Shown: positions 1 to 6,432, counted from the first letter of the stretch. The stretch: DNA of 10,598 nucleotides from JBFWRI01 sp050248995 (GCA_050248995.1 JBFWRI010000041.1:1-10598); one strand, 5' to 3'. Numbers and translations: made by a program. Notes: a model not told the origin generated them from the letters alone.

Positions 1-362
1 CGCTGTATAAGGTACTGTATGTCACCATCGAAATGCGGCACGCGCCGTTTTGGGGCTGGATTCACGATCTGTCGGCACCCGACCCGACCAGCATCTTCAA
101 CCTGTTCGGCCTGCTGCCTTATGACGCGCCGTCATTCTTGATGATCGGCGTATGGCCGATTGCCATGGGTGTCACGATGTACCTGCAGCAGAAGATGTCG
201 CCGGCGTCGCCCGATCCGATACAGGCCGCCATGTTCAAGTGGCTGCCGGTTATCTTCACCTTTATGCTGGCGCACTTCCCCGCTGGTCTGGTGATTTACT
301 GGACATGGAGCAACCTGCTGAGCATCACCCAGCAGTACGTGCTGTTAAAGCGGCATGCCTGA
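1..362 (+). CDS. yidC: Membrane protein insertase YidC, C-terminal part (5' end outside window)
   Basis: This is the last 119 codons of YidC/Oxa1, the inner-membrane insertase that helps fold membrane proteins alone or with SecYEG. The reading frame is open from base 3 back through the left edge, so the gene starts upstream. The visible part carries the conserved stretch 'TIEMRHAPFWGWIHDLSAPD', then 'FNLFGLLP', and two hydrophobic segments matching the last transmembrane helices. The second of these contains 'FPAGLVIYWTWSNLLSI', which is close to the family signature. The protein stops at 'LLKRHA' soon after the last helix, so it lacks the longer basic tail of some YidC proteins. The stop codon (360-362) lies inside engB, which suggests co-transcription and translational coupling. 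The family call is secure. Only the N-terminal periplasmic domain cannot be assessed. Confidence 0.96.
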   Translation, partial: LYKVLYVTIEMRHAPFWGWIHDLSAPDPTSIFNLFGLLPYDAPSFLMIGVWPIAMGVTMYLQQKMSPASPDPIQAAMFKWLPVIFTFMLAHFPAGLVIYWTWSNLLSITQQYVLLKRHA

Positions 363-987
363 CGCCGGCATTGATACTGAAGCCGCCCGCAAGCTGTTTG
401 CGGGCCCGTGCGACTTTGTGGCCGGCGTGGCCACGTTGGAGCAGCTGCCGGATATGGAGCTGCCCGAAATCGCACTGATCGGGCGCTCGAACGTCGGCAA
501 GTCGTCGCTGATCAATGCGCTCACCAACCGTACGGCGTTGGCCCGCGTCTCGCAAACACCGGGTCGCACGCGCCAGTTGAACTTCTTCAATCTTGGCGAT
601 GTCATGTATCTGGTTGACATGCCCGGCTACGGCTATGCAAAAGCGCCGAAGGACGAGATTAAGGAGTGGAACTTCCTGATCAAGGATTACCTGCGCGGAC
701 GTGCCACGCTGCAGCGTGTATTGCTGCTGATCGATGCGCGCCATGGCCTGAAGGACGTCGATGCCGAGTTTTTAAAAATGCTGGATACGTCAGCTGTCAC
801 CACGCAGGTCATCCTCACCAAGGCCGATGCGGTAAAACCCCCAGCACTCGAAAAGATGAAGGCCGACACGCTTGCCGCCTTGAAAAAGCACCCGGCGGCC
901 TTCCCGGCCGTGCTGGCCGTAAGTGCCGAAAAAGCCTCGGGAATCGAGGAATTGCGCACCTATATATATAGTGTGGCCCGTTCATAA
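355..987 (+). CDS. engB: Ribosome biogenesis GTPase EngB (YihA/YsxC)
   Basis: EngB is a TRAFAC-class GTPase needed for late 50S subunit assembly in the cytoplasm. The protein has 210 residues, the usual size. The G motifs appear in order: G1 'GRSNVGKSS' (43-51), G2 'TPGRT' (68-72), G3 'DMPG' (88-91) followed by 'YGYAKAP', G4 'TKAD' (155-158) and G5 'SAE' (190-192). The N-terminal segment 'ARKLFAGPCDFVAG' is typical of alphaproteobacterial EngB and supports the ATG at 355. That start overlaps the yidC stop by 8 bases, and no strong Shine-Dalgarno is visible, so coupling to yidC translation is likely. yidC-engB adjacency is common in alphaproteobacteria. The codons near the end contain a short TA run (961-970) that is simply coding sequence. 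Family and function are secure. Confidence 0.97.
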   Translation: MPDAGIDTEAARKLFAGPCDFVAGVATLEQLPDMELPEIALIGRSNVGKSSLINALTNRTALARVSQTPGRTRQLNFFNLGDVMYLVDMPGYGYAKAPKDEIKEWNFLIKDYLRGRATLQRVLLLIDARHGLKDVDAEFLKMLDTSAVTTQVILTKADAVKPPALEKMKADTLAALKKHPAAFPAVLAVSAEKASGIEELRTYIYSVARS

Positions 988-1064
988 CCGTTCCGGGTTA
1001 ACCCCCTGTTAGGCCGTCCCCCGTATTCTAAGGAAAGTTCAACTTTTCATTGCTGGGGCGAGCC
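988..1064. promoter_or_regulatory. Intergenic region engB to small unknown gene, with two short dyads
   Basis: This 77-base gap is one of only two real intergenic spaces in the window. It contains a perfect 10-base palindrome GGGTTAACCC (995-1004) and a second dyad AAAGTT-C-AACTTT (1034-1046). The second dyad sits just ahead of the ribosome-binding region of the next gene. Neither forms a normal stem-loop followed by a T run, so neither looks like an intrinsic terminator. TATTCT (1024-1029) could be a weak -10 element, but I see no matching -35. The region may carry the promoter or an operator for the small gene downstream. That is inference from position only. Confidence 0.3.
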
Positions 1065-1343
1065 ATGAACAATAAAGACGATACACAGGATATCCTTTCC
1101 TTCCTTGAAGGTCCTGACGCGACGCTGGAGCGTCTTGTCCATATGACCAACCAGACAAGCATGGTCGCAGTTACAAAGGGGCTGTCAGCCATCAAGCGCA
1201 CCGGCCCGATGCCGATCACGTCAACCATGGCAGCGGCCGAACGCGTGAAGCATATCGCTGAACGTGTATCGCGCGCAGCCGAGGAAGTTGGCGCAACGCT
1301 GCCGGAAAACGACGCGCTGCTGAAGAGCAAGAAACCGGCTTAA
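1065..1343 (+). CDS. Hypothetical small protein, 92 residues
   Basis: I do not recognise this protein. The ATG at 1065 is preceded by GGGGCGAG (1055-1062) at suitable distance. An in-frame TTG at 1050 would add five residues but has a poorer upstream site. The product is soluble-looking, with no signal peptide or membrane segment. It has an acidic N-terminus ('NNKDDTQDILSFLEG'), a central 'MTNQTSMVAVTKGLSAIKR', then an alanine/glutamate-rich stretch (about residues 52-72, including 'AAERVKHIAERVSRAAEEVG') likely to form an amphipathic helix, and a lysine-rich tail. No cysteine is present and no catalytic motif is evident. It converges on the EVE gene with overlapping stop codons. In many alphaproteobacteria argB follows engB, and this gene occupies that slot here. 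It could be a lineage-specific regulator or adaptor, but nothing in the sequence proves a function. Codon usage resembles the neighbours, which supports a real gene. Confidence 0.7.
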   Translation: MNNKDDTQDILSFLEGPDATLERLVHMTNQTSMVAVTKGLSAIKRTGPMPITSTMAAAERVKHIAERVSRAAEEVGATLPENDALLKSKKPA

Positions 1344-1747
1344 AGCCCCGTCAGCTTACAAATCTTTTTGTATTCGTCCGCAGTCACAGCGCTGACCGAC
1401 AAGCGCGACTGTTTGACGAGCTGCATATTCTTCAACAGCGGGTCTGCCTTGATGGCAGCCAGCGTCAGCGGCGTCTTTGCCTTCTTCACGGGCTTGATAT
1501 CGACCATCACGAATTTGCCGGTTGTGTCGGTCGGGTCGGGATAGGCTTCTTTTATAACTTCGGCCAGGCCGACAATCTCCATACCTTCGTTCGAATGATA
1601 GAAGAAAACGTGATCCCCGCGTTTCATGGCCTGCATGTTGTTGCGGGCCGTGTAATTGCGCACACCGTTCCAGTTTGTTTTCTTGTCGCGCACAAACTGG
1701 TCCCAGCTATAGACCGAAGGTTCCGATTTCATCAGCCAGTACTTCAT
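1340..1747 (-). CDS. EVE domain-containing protein
   Basis: This 135-residue protein is a single EVE domain (PUA-like fold), the family that includes human THYN1. EVE domains are known to bind modified nucleobases in DNA or RNA. The target of this member is unknown. Family motifs are clear: 'MKYWLMKSEP' at the N-terminus, 'WNGVRNYTARNNM' (26-38), 'GDHVFFYHSNEG' (44-55) and 'QSRLSV' (113-118). The frame is open further upstream, but the MKYWLMKSEP start is the family norm. It is preceded by AAAGAGCGAG (1753-1762 on the minus strand), so I place the ATG at 1747. The gene begins 2 bases after the gpsA stop and is the last gene of a tsaD-gpsA-EVE operon. Its stop overlaps the stop of the convergent small gene by 4 bases. 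The family is secure and the biological role is not. Confidence 0.94.
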   Translation of the reverse strand: MKYWLMKSEPSVYSWDQFVRDKKTNWNGVRNYTARNNMQAMKRGDHVFFYHSNEGMEIVGLAEVIKEAYPDPTDTTGKFVMVDIKPVKKAKTPLTLAAIKADPLLKNMQLVKQSRLSVSAVTADEYKKICKLTGL

Positions 1748-1749
1748 AA

Positions 1750-2739
1750 TCACTCGCTCTTTAAGGGGCGGGCCAGCAGCTCCTGCAGCACATCGGGCAG
1801 CGGCCACTTGTCGTAACATAACTTGTAAAGCGCGTGCATCAGCGGCATGTCGACGCCATGCTGTGCGCTCAGAGTGCAGGCGGCAGCAATCGTGGGCAGC
1901 CCTTCAACGGTGAATGAAGGTAGCACATCGCCATGCGCAAGTGCGTATCCGTACTGGTAATTACGGCTGCGCGCGCCAGTGCAGGTTAAAATCACGTCGC
2001 CGATGCCGGCCAGCCCCATGAACGTTTTCAGCTGCGCGCCGCAGGCAAGACCAAGACGCGTGATTTCGGCAATGCCGCGCGTGATGAAGGCGGCGCGGGC
2101 GTTTTCGCCCAGCTTATGGGCAGCGGGGGCACCGGCGATAAGTCCGGCGCCGATGGCCAGCGGGTTTTTCAGCGCACCGGCCAGTGCTACGCCAGCTACA
2201 TCGTCGTTCGCGTACAGGCGGAAATTCGGGGTGCACAGCAGCCGGCACAGGTCTTCGGCAGTAGCCAGCTGCGGCGCGGCCATCACCACGGCGGTCGGGC
2301 CGTCGGCGGCAATCTCGTCGTAAAATCCGGGGCCCGACAGCAGGGCAAAGTTTTGTTCGGGCCGCCAGTCACGTACAATCTCGTCCAGCCGCGCGCCGGT
2401 ATTTTGCTCAAGGCCTTTGCTGCAGATCACCAGCGGCACCTGCGGGTCGATATAGCTTTGCGCTGCTGCCAGTACCGTGCGCGTTGTCTGTGCGGGCGTT
2501 ACCAGCAACACGGCCGCTGCATCAGCCATATCATGCAGATGTTCGGTTGCACGTATGGTTTCCGGCAACACAACATCAGGCAGGTACGCGTCATTCTCAC
2601 GCGTTACCATAATGCTTTCCACAATGCCGGGGTTGCGCGCCCACAGCACAACATCGTGGCCGGCGCGCGCCGCTACGGTGGCCAGTGCCGTACCGAATTG
2701 CCCGGCACCGATGATGGCGATTTTCTTTCGTGCGCTCAT
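1750..2739 (-). CDS. gpsA: NAD(P)-dependent glycerol-3-phosphate dehydrogenase
   Basis: GpsA reduces dihydroxyacetone phosphate to sn-glycerol-3-phosphate, the backbone for phospholipid synthesis, in the cytoplasm. The 329-residue length is normal. The Rossmann motif 'IIGAGQFGTALA' (9-20) binds the nucleotide. 'CSKGLE' (106-111), 'LLSGPGFYDEIA' (133-144), 'AGALKNPLAIGAGL' (187-200, catalytic lysine 191) and 'NARAAFITRGIAE' (213-225) follow in the family order. 'GLAGIGDVILTCTGARSRN' (242-260) and 'VEGLPT' (278-283) complete the C-terminal helical domain. The segment after 'LSGP' reads GFY rather than the common SFA, a minor variation. The ATG at 2739 is supported by a strong GGGGGAG Shine-Dalgarno six bases upstream, inside tsaD. 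The start overlaps the tsaD stop in an ATGA, so the two genes are translationally linked. Confidence 0.97.
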   Translation of the reverse strand: MSARKKIAIIGAGQFGTALATVAARAGHDVVLWARNPGIVESIMVTRENDAYLPDVVLPETIRATEHLHDMADAAAVLLVTPAQTTRTVLAAAQSYIDPQVPLVICSKGLEQNTGARLDEIVRDWRPEQNFALLSGPGFYDEIAADGPTAVVMAAPQLATAEDLCRLLCTPNFRLYANDDVAGVALAGALKNPLAIGAGLIAGAPAAHKLGENARAAFITRGIAEITRLGLACGAQLKTFMGLAGIGDVILTCTGARSRNYQYGYALAHGDVLPSFTVEGLPTIAAACTLSAQHGVDMPLMHALYKLCYDKWPLPDVLQELLARPLKSE

Positions 2740-3797
2740 GCTTTTCTCCCCCGTGTCAGTTCAGCTTCAGGGTCCAGCGGCCAGCGCGGACGTGGCGCGA
2801 TGTCAAAGTTGTCCTTCAGACCCAGTGCCAGCCGTTCATGCCCGGCCCACGCCACCATCGTCGCGTTGTCGGTGCACAGCTTCAGCGGCGGCGCGATAAA
2901 CGGCAGGTCGTGCTGCGTCGCCAGTGCCGTCAGGTCTTCGCGGATGGCGGTATTGGCGGCAACGCCGCCTGCCACGACCAGCGCGCTGACGGGAATGTTC
3001 TGCTCGCGGCAGATCTGCAGCGCGCGCGCTGTACGGTCGTTCAGCGAATGTACAACGGCGGCCTGGAAACTGGCGGCCATGTCGCGCACATCTTGTTCGC
3101 TTAATGTGCCTAGTTTTTCAACCTGCAGGCGCACAGCGGTTTTCAAGCCCGAAAACGAAAAGTGCGCTTCCGCCCGGCCCAGCATCGGCACCGGCAGCGA
3201 AAAGCGCTTGGCGCTTCCTTCCTTCGCTGTGCGTTCGATAACCGGCCCACCAGGGTAACCAAGGCCCAGCAACCTTGCGACTTTGTCGAACGCTTCGCCG
3301 GCGGCGTCGTCAATCGTCGTGCCAAGGCGCTGGAACTTATCGGCGTTGTGCACCACCAGTAACTGGCAGTGACCGCCCGACACCAGCAACAGCAGGAACG
3401 GGAATTTAATATCGGCAACAAGCCGTGGCGACAGCGCATGCGCGGCCAGGTGGTTGATGGCCAGGAAAGGTTTTTGCATGCTGGCGGCCAGCGCCTTGCC
3501 CATCATCGCGCCAACCATCACGCCGCCGATCAGGCCGGGCCCGCAGGTGGCGGCAATCGCATCAACATCCTGCAGGCGGATATTCGCCTTTTCACAGCAG
3601 ATGTTGATAAGATTTTGCAGGTGCAGCAAGTGCGCGCGCGCGGCGACTTCGGGCACAACGCCGCCAAAAGGCACGTGGTCCTTCATCTGGCTGGCCAGTG
3701 CCTCGGCCAGGATGCTTTTATCCGCAGCCACCAGCGCAGCGGCGGTTTCGTCGCAGCTGCTTTCAATGCCAAGAATGATCGCGTTTTTGTGGGTCAT
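2736..3797 (-). CDS. tsaD: tRNA N6-adenosine threonylcarbamoyltransferase TsaD
   Basis: TsaD (formerly Gcp/YgjD) transfers the threonylcarbamoyl group to A37 of tRNAs that read ANN codons, working with TsaB and TsaE, which are not in this window. The 353-residue protein has the ASKHA fold motifs: 'GIESSCDET' (10-18), 'GGVVPEVAAR' (45-54), 'CGPGLIGG' (85-92), 'LLVSGGHCQLL' (137-147), 'TIDDAAGEAFDKVAR' (161-175), 'LGYPGGP' (179-185), 'FSFSGLKTA' (213-221), 'VAGGVAAN' (275-282) and 'CTDNATMVAWAG' (308-319). The metal-binding histidines are present as H116 and H120, in 'NHLAAH'. The residues between them differ from the usual LEG. It heads the leftward operon tsaD-gpsA-EVE, starting 68 bases from the divergent hemC. 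No strong Shine-Dalgarno precedes its ATG. The pairing tsaD-gpsA diverging from hemC is known in alphaproteobacteria. Confidence 0.97.
   Translation of the reverse strand: MTHKNAIILGIESSCDETAAALVAADKSILAEALASQMKDHVPFGGVVPEVAARAHLLHLQNLINICCEKANIRLQDVDAIAATCGPGLIGGVMVGAMMGKALAASMQKPFLAINHLAAHALSPRLVADIKFPFLLLLVSGGHCQLLVVHNADKFQRLGTTIDDAAGEAFDKVARLLGLGYPGGPVIERTAKEGSAKRFSLPVPMLGRAEAHFSFSGLKTAVRLQVEKLGTLSEQDVRDMAASFQAAVVHSLNDRTARALQICREQNIPVSALVVAGGVAANTAIREDLTALATQHDLPFIAPPLKLCTDNATMVAWAGHERLALGLKDNFDIAPRPRWPLDPEAELTRGRKA
2746..2752 (-). promoter_or_regulatory. Shine-Dalgarno of gpsA
   Basis: Read on the minus strand, GGGGGAG lies six bases before the gpsA ATG, within the last codons of tsaD. 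It is the strongest ribosome-binding site in the leftward operon and fixes the gpsA start at 2739. It allows independent initiation as well as coupling through the ATGA overlap. Confidence 0.75.
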
Positions 3798-3865
3798 AAT
3801 GGGGCTTTATCTTTACCCGATGAGAGGGCTATAAACAACAGCAGTTTAAAGGAGTTTTTCGTTCG
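3798..3865. promoter_or_regulatory. Divergent tsaD/hemC intergenic region with candidate hemC promoter
   Basis: These 68 bases separate the divergent tsaD and hemC starts and are AT-rich compared with the coding sequence. On the plus strand TATAAA (3830-3835) is a good -10 match. TTTATC (3806-3811), 18 bases upstream, is a weak -35. Transcription would start near 3842, giving a leader of about 24 bases. AAAGGAG (3848-3854) is a strong Shine-Dalgarno 11 bases before the hemC ATG. I found no FNR-type (TTGAT-N4-ATCAA) or Irr-type dyad here. A promoter for tsaD must lie in the same space or inside hemC, but I see no clear match on the minus strand. Confidence 0.5.
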
Positions 3866-4870
3866 ATGCTGCCCCCGGCCTTCAAAGTTGTAACGCGTTC
3901 CAGCCGTCTGGCCCTAACCGATACGATGGAAGTGATATCGGCCCTGATACAGACGACGTATAAAACAACGCCGTACACCTTCACCATCGTGCCGTTTGAC
4001 GCGATCGGCGACCGCGAGCGCGAACGCTGGCAGGAATTCGCCGCGACAGCGGGCGAGGAAGTGCGCAAGCGCAAGTGGACGTATGATCTGGAAATGGCGA
4101 TCGTTGAAGGCGCCGTCGATATCGCCGTGCACTCGGGTAAGGACTTGTCGTTTGATACGACGCCGCGCACCCTGGTTTATCCGGTGTGCGACCGCGCTGA
4201 TCCGCGTGATATCTTCATTGGCCTGAATGTGCAGCGCATGGCCGATTTGCCGCCGGGTGCGAAAGTCGGCACCAACAGTCTGCGCCGCCGCGCGCAGATT
4301 CTTGCCATGCGCCCCGATCTGGATGTTGTGCCGTATGGTGGCAATATCACGACCCGCATCGACCCCAATAACATGCGCCTGAAGAACGTCGACGGTATCG
4401 TTATCGCTGCCGCCGGGTTGCAGCGCATGAACATGAACAACGTGGCGCGTGAATATCTGGCGCCGCTTGATTTCATGCCCGCCGTATCGCAGGGCATTCT
4501 GGCCGTGCAGATCCACGAACGCGACCGCGAATTGCTGGAGCCTGTCCTGCAGGCCACGGTCGATCCGGCAACCGCCGCCATGTGGGTGGCTGAACGCGAA
4601 CTGACGCACGGTCTTGAAGCCGGCTGCGACAGTGCAATCGGCGGTTACGCCATCGTTCAGGGTGACCAGTTGCGCCTGTATGGCCGCGCGCTAGCGGTGG
4701 ACGGTTCACAGTCGCTAACCGATTCCGAAGTGGGGCCGATGGCGGACGCAGAGGCGATCGGCCGACGTCTGGCGCAGCGCATGGCCGCCAAGGGCGCCAA
4801 AGAAATCATGCAAGTTGGTCTGGAAGCGCTTCATGCTACTCGTAACGCGGCCTCAACCAAGCGCGGCTGA
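3866..4870 (+). CDS. hemC: Hydroxymethylbilane synthase (porphobilinogen deaminase), divergent
   Basis: HemC joins four porphobilinogen units into hydroxymethylbilane in cytoplasmic tetrapyrrole synthesis. The 334-residue protein is slightly long (about 310 is usual). Key residues by comparison with E. coli numbering: 'TRSSRLAL' (10-17; R11, S13 kept), 'AVHSGKDLS' (87-95; K92 and D93, matching K83 and D84), 'GTNSLRRRAQ' (135-144; R140/R141), 'GLQRM' (184-188; R187), and the cofactor-attaching cysteine C254 in 'EAGCDSAIGGYA'. Departures are clear. The usual 'LRGNVxTR' is 'YGGNITTR' (157-164), so the arginine matching E. coli R149 is glycine. The active-site loop usually read as 'IGGKGLFTKE' is replaced by a longer charged segment (about residues 51-74, with 'AGEEVRKRK'). 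'VGQGALG' reads 'VSQGILA'. It leads the heme operon and its end overlaps hemD by 38 bases. It is clearly a family member, and probably active because the cofactor cysteine and catalytic aspartate remain. Confidence 0.92.
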   Translation: MLPPAFKVVTRSSRLALTDTMEVISALIQTTYKTTPYTFTIVPFDAIGDRERERWQEFAATAGEEVRKRKWTYDLEMAIVEGAVDIAVHSGKDLSFDTTPRTLVYPVCDRADPRDIFIGLNVQRMADLPPGAKVGTNSLRRRAQILAMRPDLDVVPYGGNITTRIDPNNMRLKNVDGIVIAAAGLQRMNMNNVAREYLAPLDFMPAVSQGILAVQIHERDRELLEPVLQATVDPATAAMWVAERELTHGLEAGCDSAIGGYAIVQGDQLRLYGRALAVDGSQSLTDSEVGPMADAEAIGRRLAQRMAAKGAKEIMQVGLEALHATRNAASTKRG

Positions 4871-5582
4871 TACCGCCGCGCGTCTCAAGCGCCGCGGTTT
4901 TCGCGTTGTGGTGTCGCCGCAGCTGCAGGCGTCCTTCAAAAAACCACGTGCCGTTTCCGCCGCCGGACATATCGTTGTTGTCACCAGCCCGCAGGCGGCC
5001 CGCGCGCTTGCGAACTGGCCGCAACTTCATCATTTGCCGGCACTGGCCGTTGGCGACGGCACGAAAAAGCTGCTGCTGGCCGCCGGTTTCCGTTCTGTCG
5101 CCAGTGCTGCTGGTGATGCGGTCGCGCTTGTTCAGCTGGTGCGCAAGAAATACAAGAAACGCAAGTTTTTGCTGGCTGTCGCGCCGTCAACCGGGCAGGC
5201 GCTGGCAGCGGCCCTGCGCCGTTTAGGCCACAGCGTGCAGCGCATCAGCGTTTACACCATAAGCCCTGTAGTTGATTTGCCTGCGGGGGCGCGCCGCTTT
5301 CTGAAAACCGGGCGTGCCGGCGGCGTGCTGTTTTATTCGCCGCGCACGGCGCGCGCTTTCGCGCAGGCCGTAAAAAAAGCGCGATTAACGGATTGTACAA
5401 AACAGCTAAAGGCTTATTGTCTAAGCGCAGCAATCGCCAAAGCCGCTAAAAGGCTGTCGTGGAAAAGCGTCGCGGTTGCCAAACAGCCGACCGAAGCGGC
5501 GCTTCTGGCGCTGCTGCCACAACAAGGTAGACATGATGAGCGACAACGTTCCCAGCCCCGCCGACCAAAAGCCAGACGGTAG
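4833..5582 (+). CDS. hemD: Uroporphyrinogen-III synthase
   Basis: HemD closes hydroxymethylbilane with inversion of ring D to give uroporphyrinogen III. Starting at ATG 4833 the protein has 249 residues, and it opens with the typical 'MLLVTRP'. Upstream GGAAG (4822-4826) six bases away supports this start over an in-frame TTG at 4815. Family landmarks are 'VVVTSPQAARAL' (48-59), 'ALAVGDGTKKLL' (70-81), 'GGVLFYSPRTARAF' (163-176), 'YCLSAAIAKAA' (195-205) and 'KQPTEAALLALL' (217-228). HemD sequences are always poorly conserved. This one is also unusually rich in lysine ('RKKYKKRK', 104-111). The usual end would be near 'LLALLPQ'. The remaining arginine-rich tail (about residues 232-249) is encoded in the stretch shared with the mitofilin gene. 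Position directly after hemC strongly supports the call. Confidence 0.9.
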   Translation: MLLVTRPQPSAADTAARLKRRGFRVVVSPQLQASFKKPRAVSAAGHIVVVTSPQAARALANWPQLHHLPALAVGDGTKKLLLAAGFRSVASAAGDAVALVQLVRKKYKKRKFLLAVAPSTGQALAAALRRLGHSVQRISVYTISPVVDLPAGARRFLKTGRAGGVLFYSPRTARAFAQAVKKARLTDCTKQLKAYCLSAAIAKAAKRLSWKSVAVAKQPTEAALLALLPQQGRHDERQRSQPRRPKARR

Positions 5583-6432
5583 CGCAGCGTCTTTGGGCGC
5601 GGCGACGTTTATCAGTCTGTTGGCGCTGCTGGTCGTGCTGCTGCTGGCGTCGGCGCTGTACGTTCCTTCGCTGCGCACATGGCTGCCAGAATCGAAAACG
5701 GTCGACCTTCGCCCGCTGCAGGAACAGCTGGCGGCAACCGACCGCCGTGTCGAGGCTTTGGCGGAAACGTTTGTCACCCAGCGCGAAACGGAAACGGCCA
5801 CATCTGACAGCACGGTGCTGAACCGCATGGCGGATCTGGAAGCGCGCGTGCAGTCGAACAACGAAGCGCTGACGGTCCAGCAGGTACGTGCCCAACAGGC
5901 GGCCGGCGTGCCCGTGGCGCTGGCGCTGTTCCGGCTGGAAGAACGGTTCGAGCGCGGGCAGGATTTCACCGAAGCCCTGGCCTTGCTACAGCGTTTGCTG
6001 GCGGCGGACTTAAGCGCGGAAGACGCAGCGACATTGACGGGTGCCGCAGCTGGCGTTCCGTCATCGGCGCTTCTGACCGACCAGCTTGACCAGAATGAAC
6101 GCGCGTTGCGCCGTGCAGCGCGGCTGGCGGGCGCTGATACGCCGCTTGAGCGCATCTGGGCCGAGCTGCGCAGCCTTGTGCTGATAAAAACAGATGAGGT
6201 TTCCGAAAGCGACGTTATGGGTCGGGCGCTGGCTGACATGAAAGCGGCGTTGCGCCGCGATGACACCGTGGCCCTGCAGCGCGCGTGGAATACCCTGCCG
6301 CCGTCGGGCCAGCAGAAGCTCGCCGACTGGAAGAAAAACGCCGACCAGCGCATGTCGGTGCACGGTGTCCTGCAGAAACTGATTGAAGGCGTGCTGATCG
6401 TGCCGTCGGGCACCGGTGCGGCGCCGCAGTAA
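5533..6432 (+). CDS. mic60: Mitofilin/Mic60 family inner-membrane protein
   Basis: This 299-residue protein fits the alphaproteobacterial mitofilin (Mic60) family, relatives of the mitochondrial cristae-organising protein. They are normally encoded between hemD and hemY. An N-terminal cytoplasmic tail is followed by one membrane helix (about 24-43, 'FISLLALLVVLLLASALYV'). A heptad-like, charged region likely to form a coiled coil comes next (about 58-120). The C-terminal helical mitofilin segment (about 140-287) includes 'TGAAAGVPSSALLTDQL', 'LRSLVLIK', 'ALADMKAALRRDD' and 'LADWKKNADQRMSV'. It is short for the family because the coiled-coil part is reduced. Two ATGs (5533 and 5536) are possible. 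AAGG at 5524-5527 fits either. It overlaps hemD by 50 bases and hemY by one base (TAATG). Orientation is probably N-in, with most of the protein periplasmic. The family call rests on context plus the C-terminal pattern. Confidence 0.83.
   Translation: MMSDNVPSPADQKPDGSAASLGAATFISLLALLVVLLLASALYVPSLRTWLPESKTVDLRPLQEQLAATDRRVEALAETFVTQRETETATSDSTVLNRMADLEARVQSNNEALTVQQVRAQQAAGVPVALALFRLEERFERGQDFTEALALLQRLLAADLSAEDAATLTGAAAGVPSSALLTDQLDQNERALRRAARLAGADTPLERIWAELRSLVLIKTDEVSESDVMGRALADMKAALRRDDTVALQRAWNTLPPSGQQKLADWKKNADQRMSVHGVLQKLIEGVLIVPSGTGAAPQ

Noticed and set aside
961..970. (TA)5 run near the end of engB, considered as a phase-variable repeat
   Set aside because: Only five units, and it encodes a plausible Tyr-Ile-Tyr stretch of the EngB C-terminal helix. 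It is too short to expect slippage.
2116..3258. 380-codon plus-strand open frame opposite gpsA and tsaD
   Set aside because: No domain or ribosome-binding site. It lies fully antisense to two well-conserved genes and has shadow-like composition.
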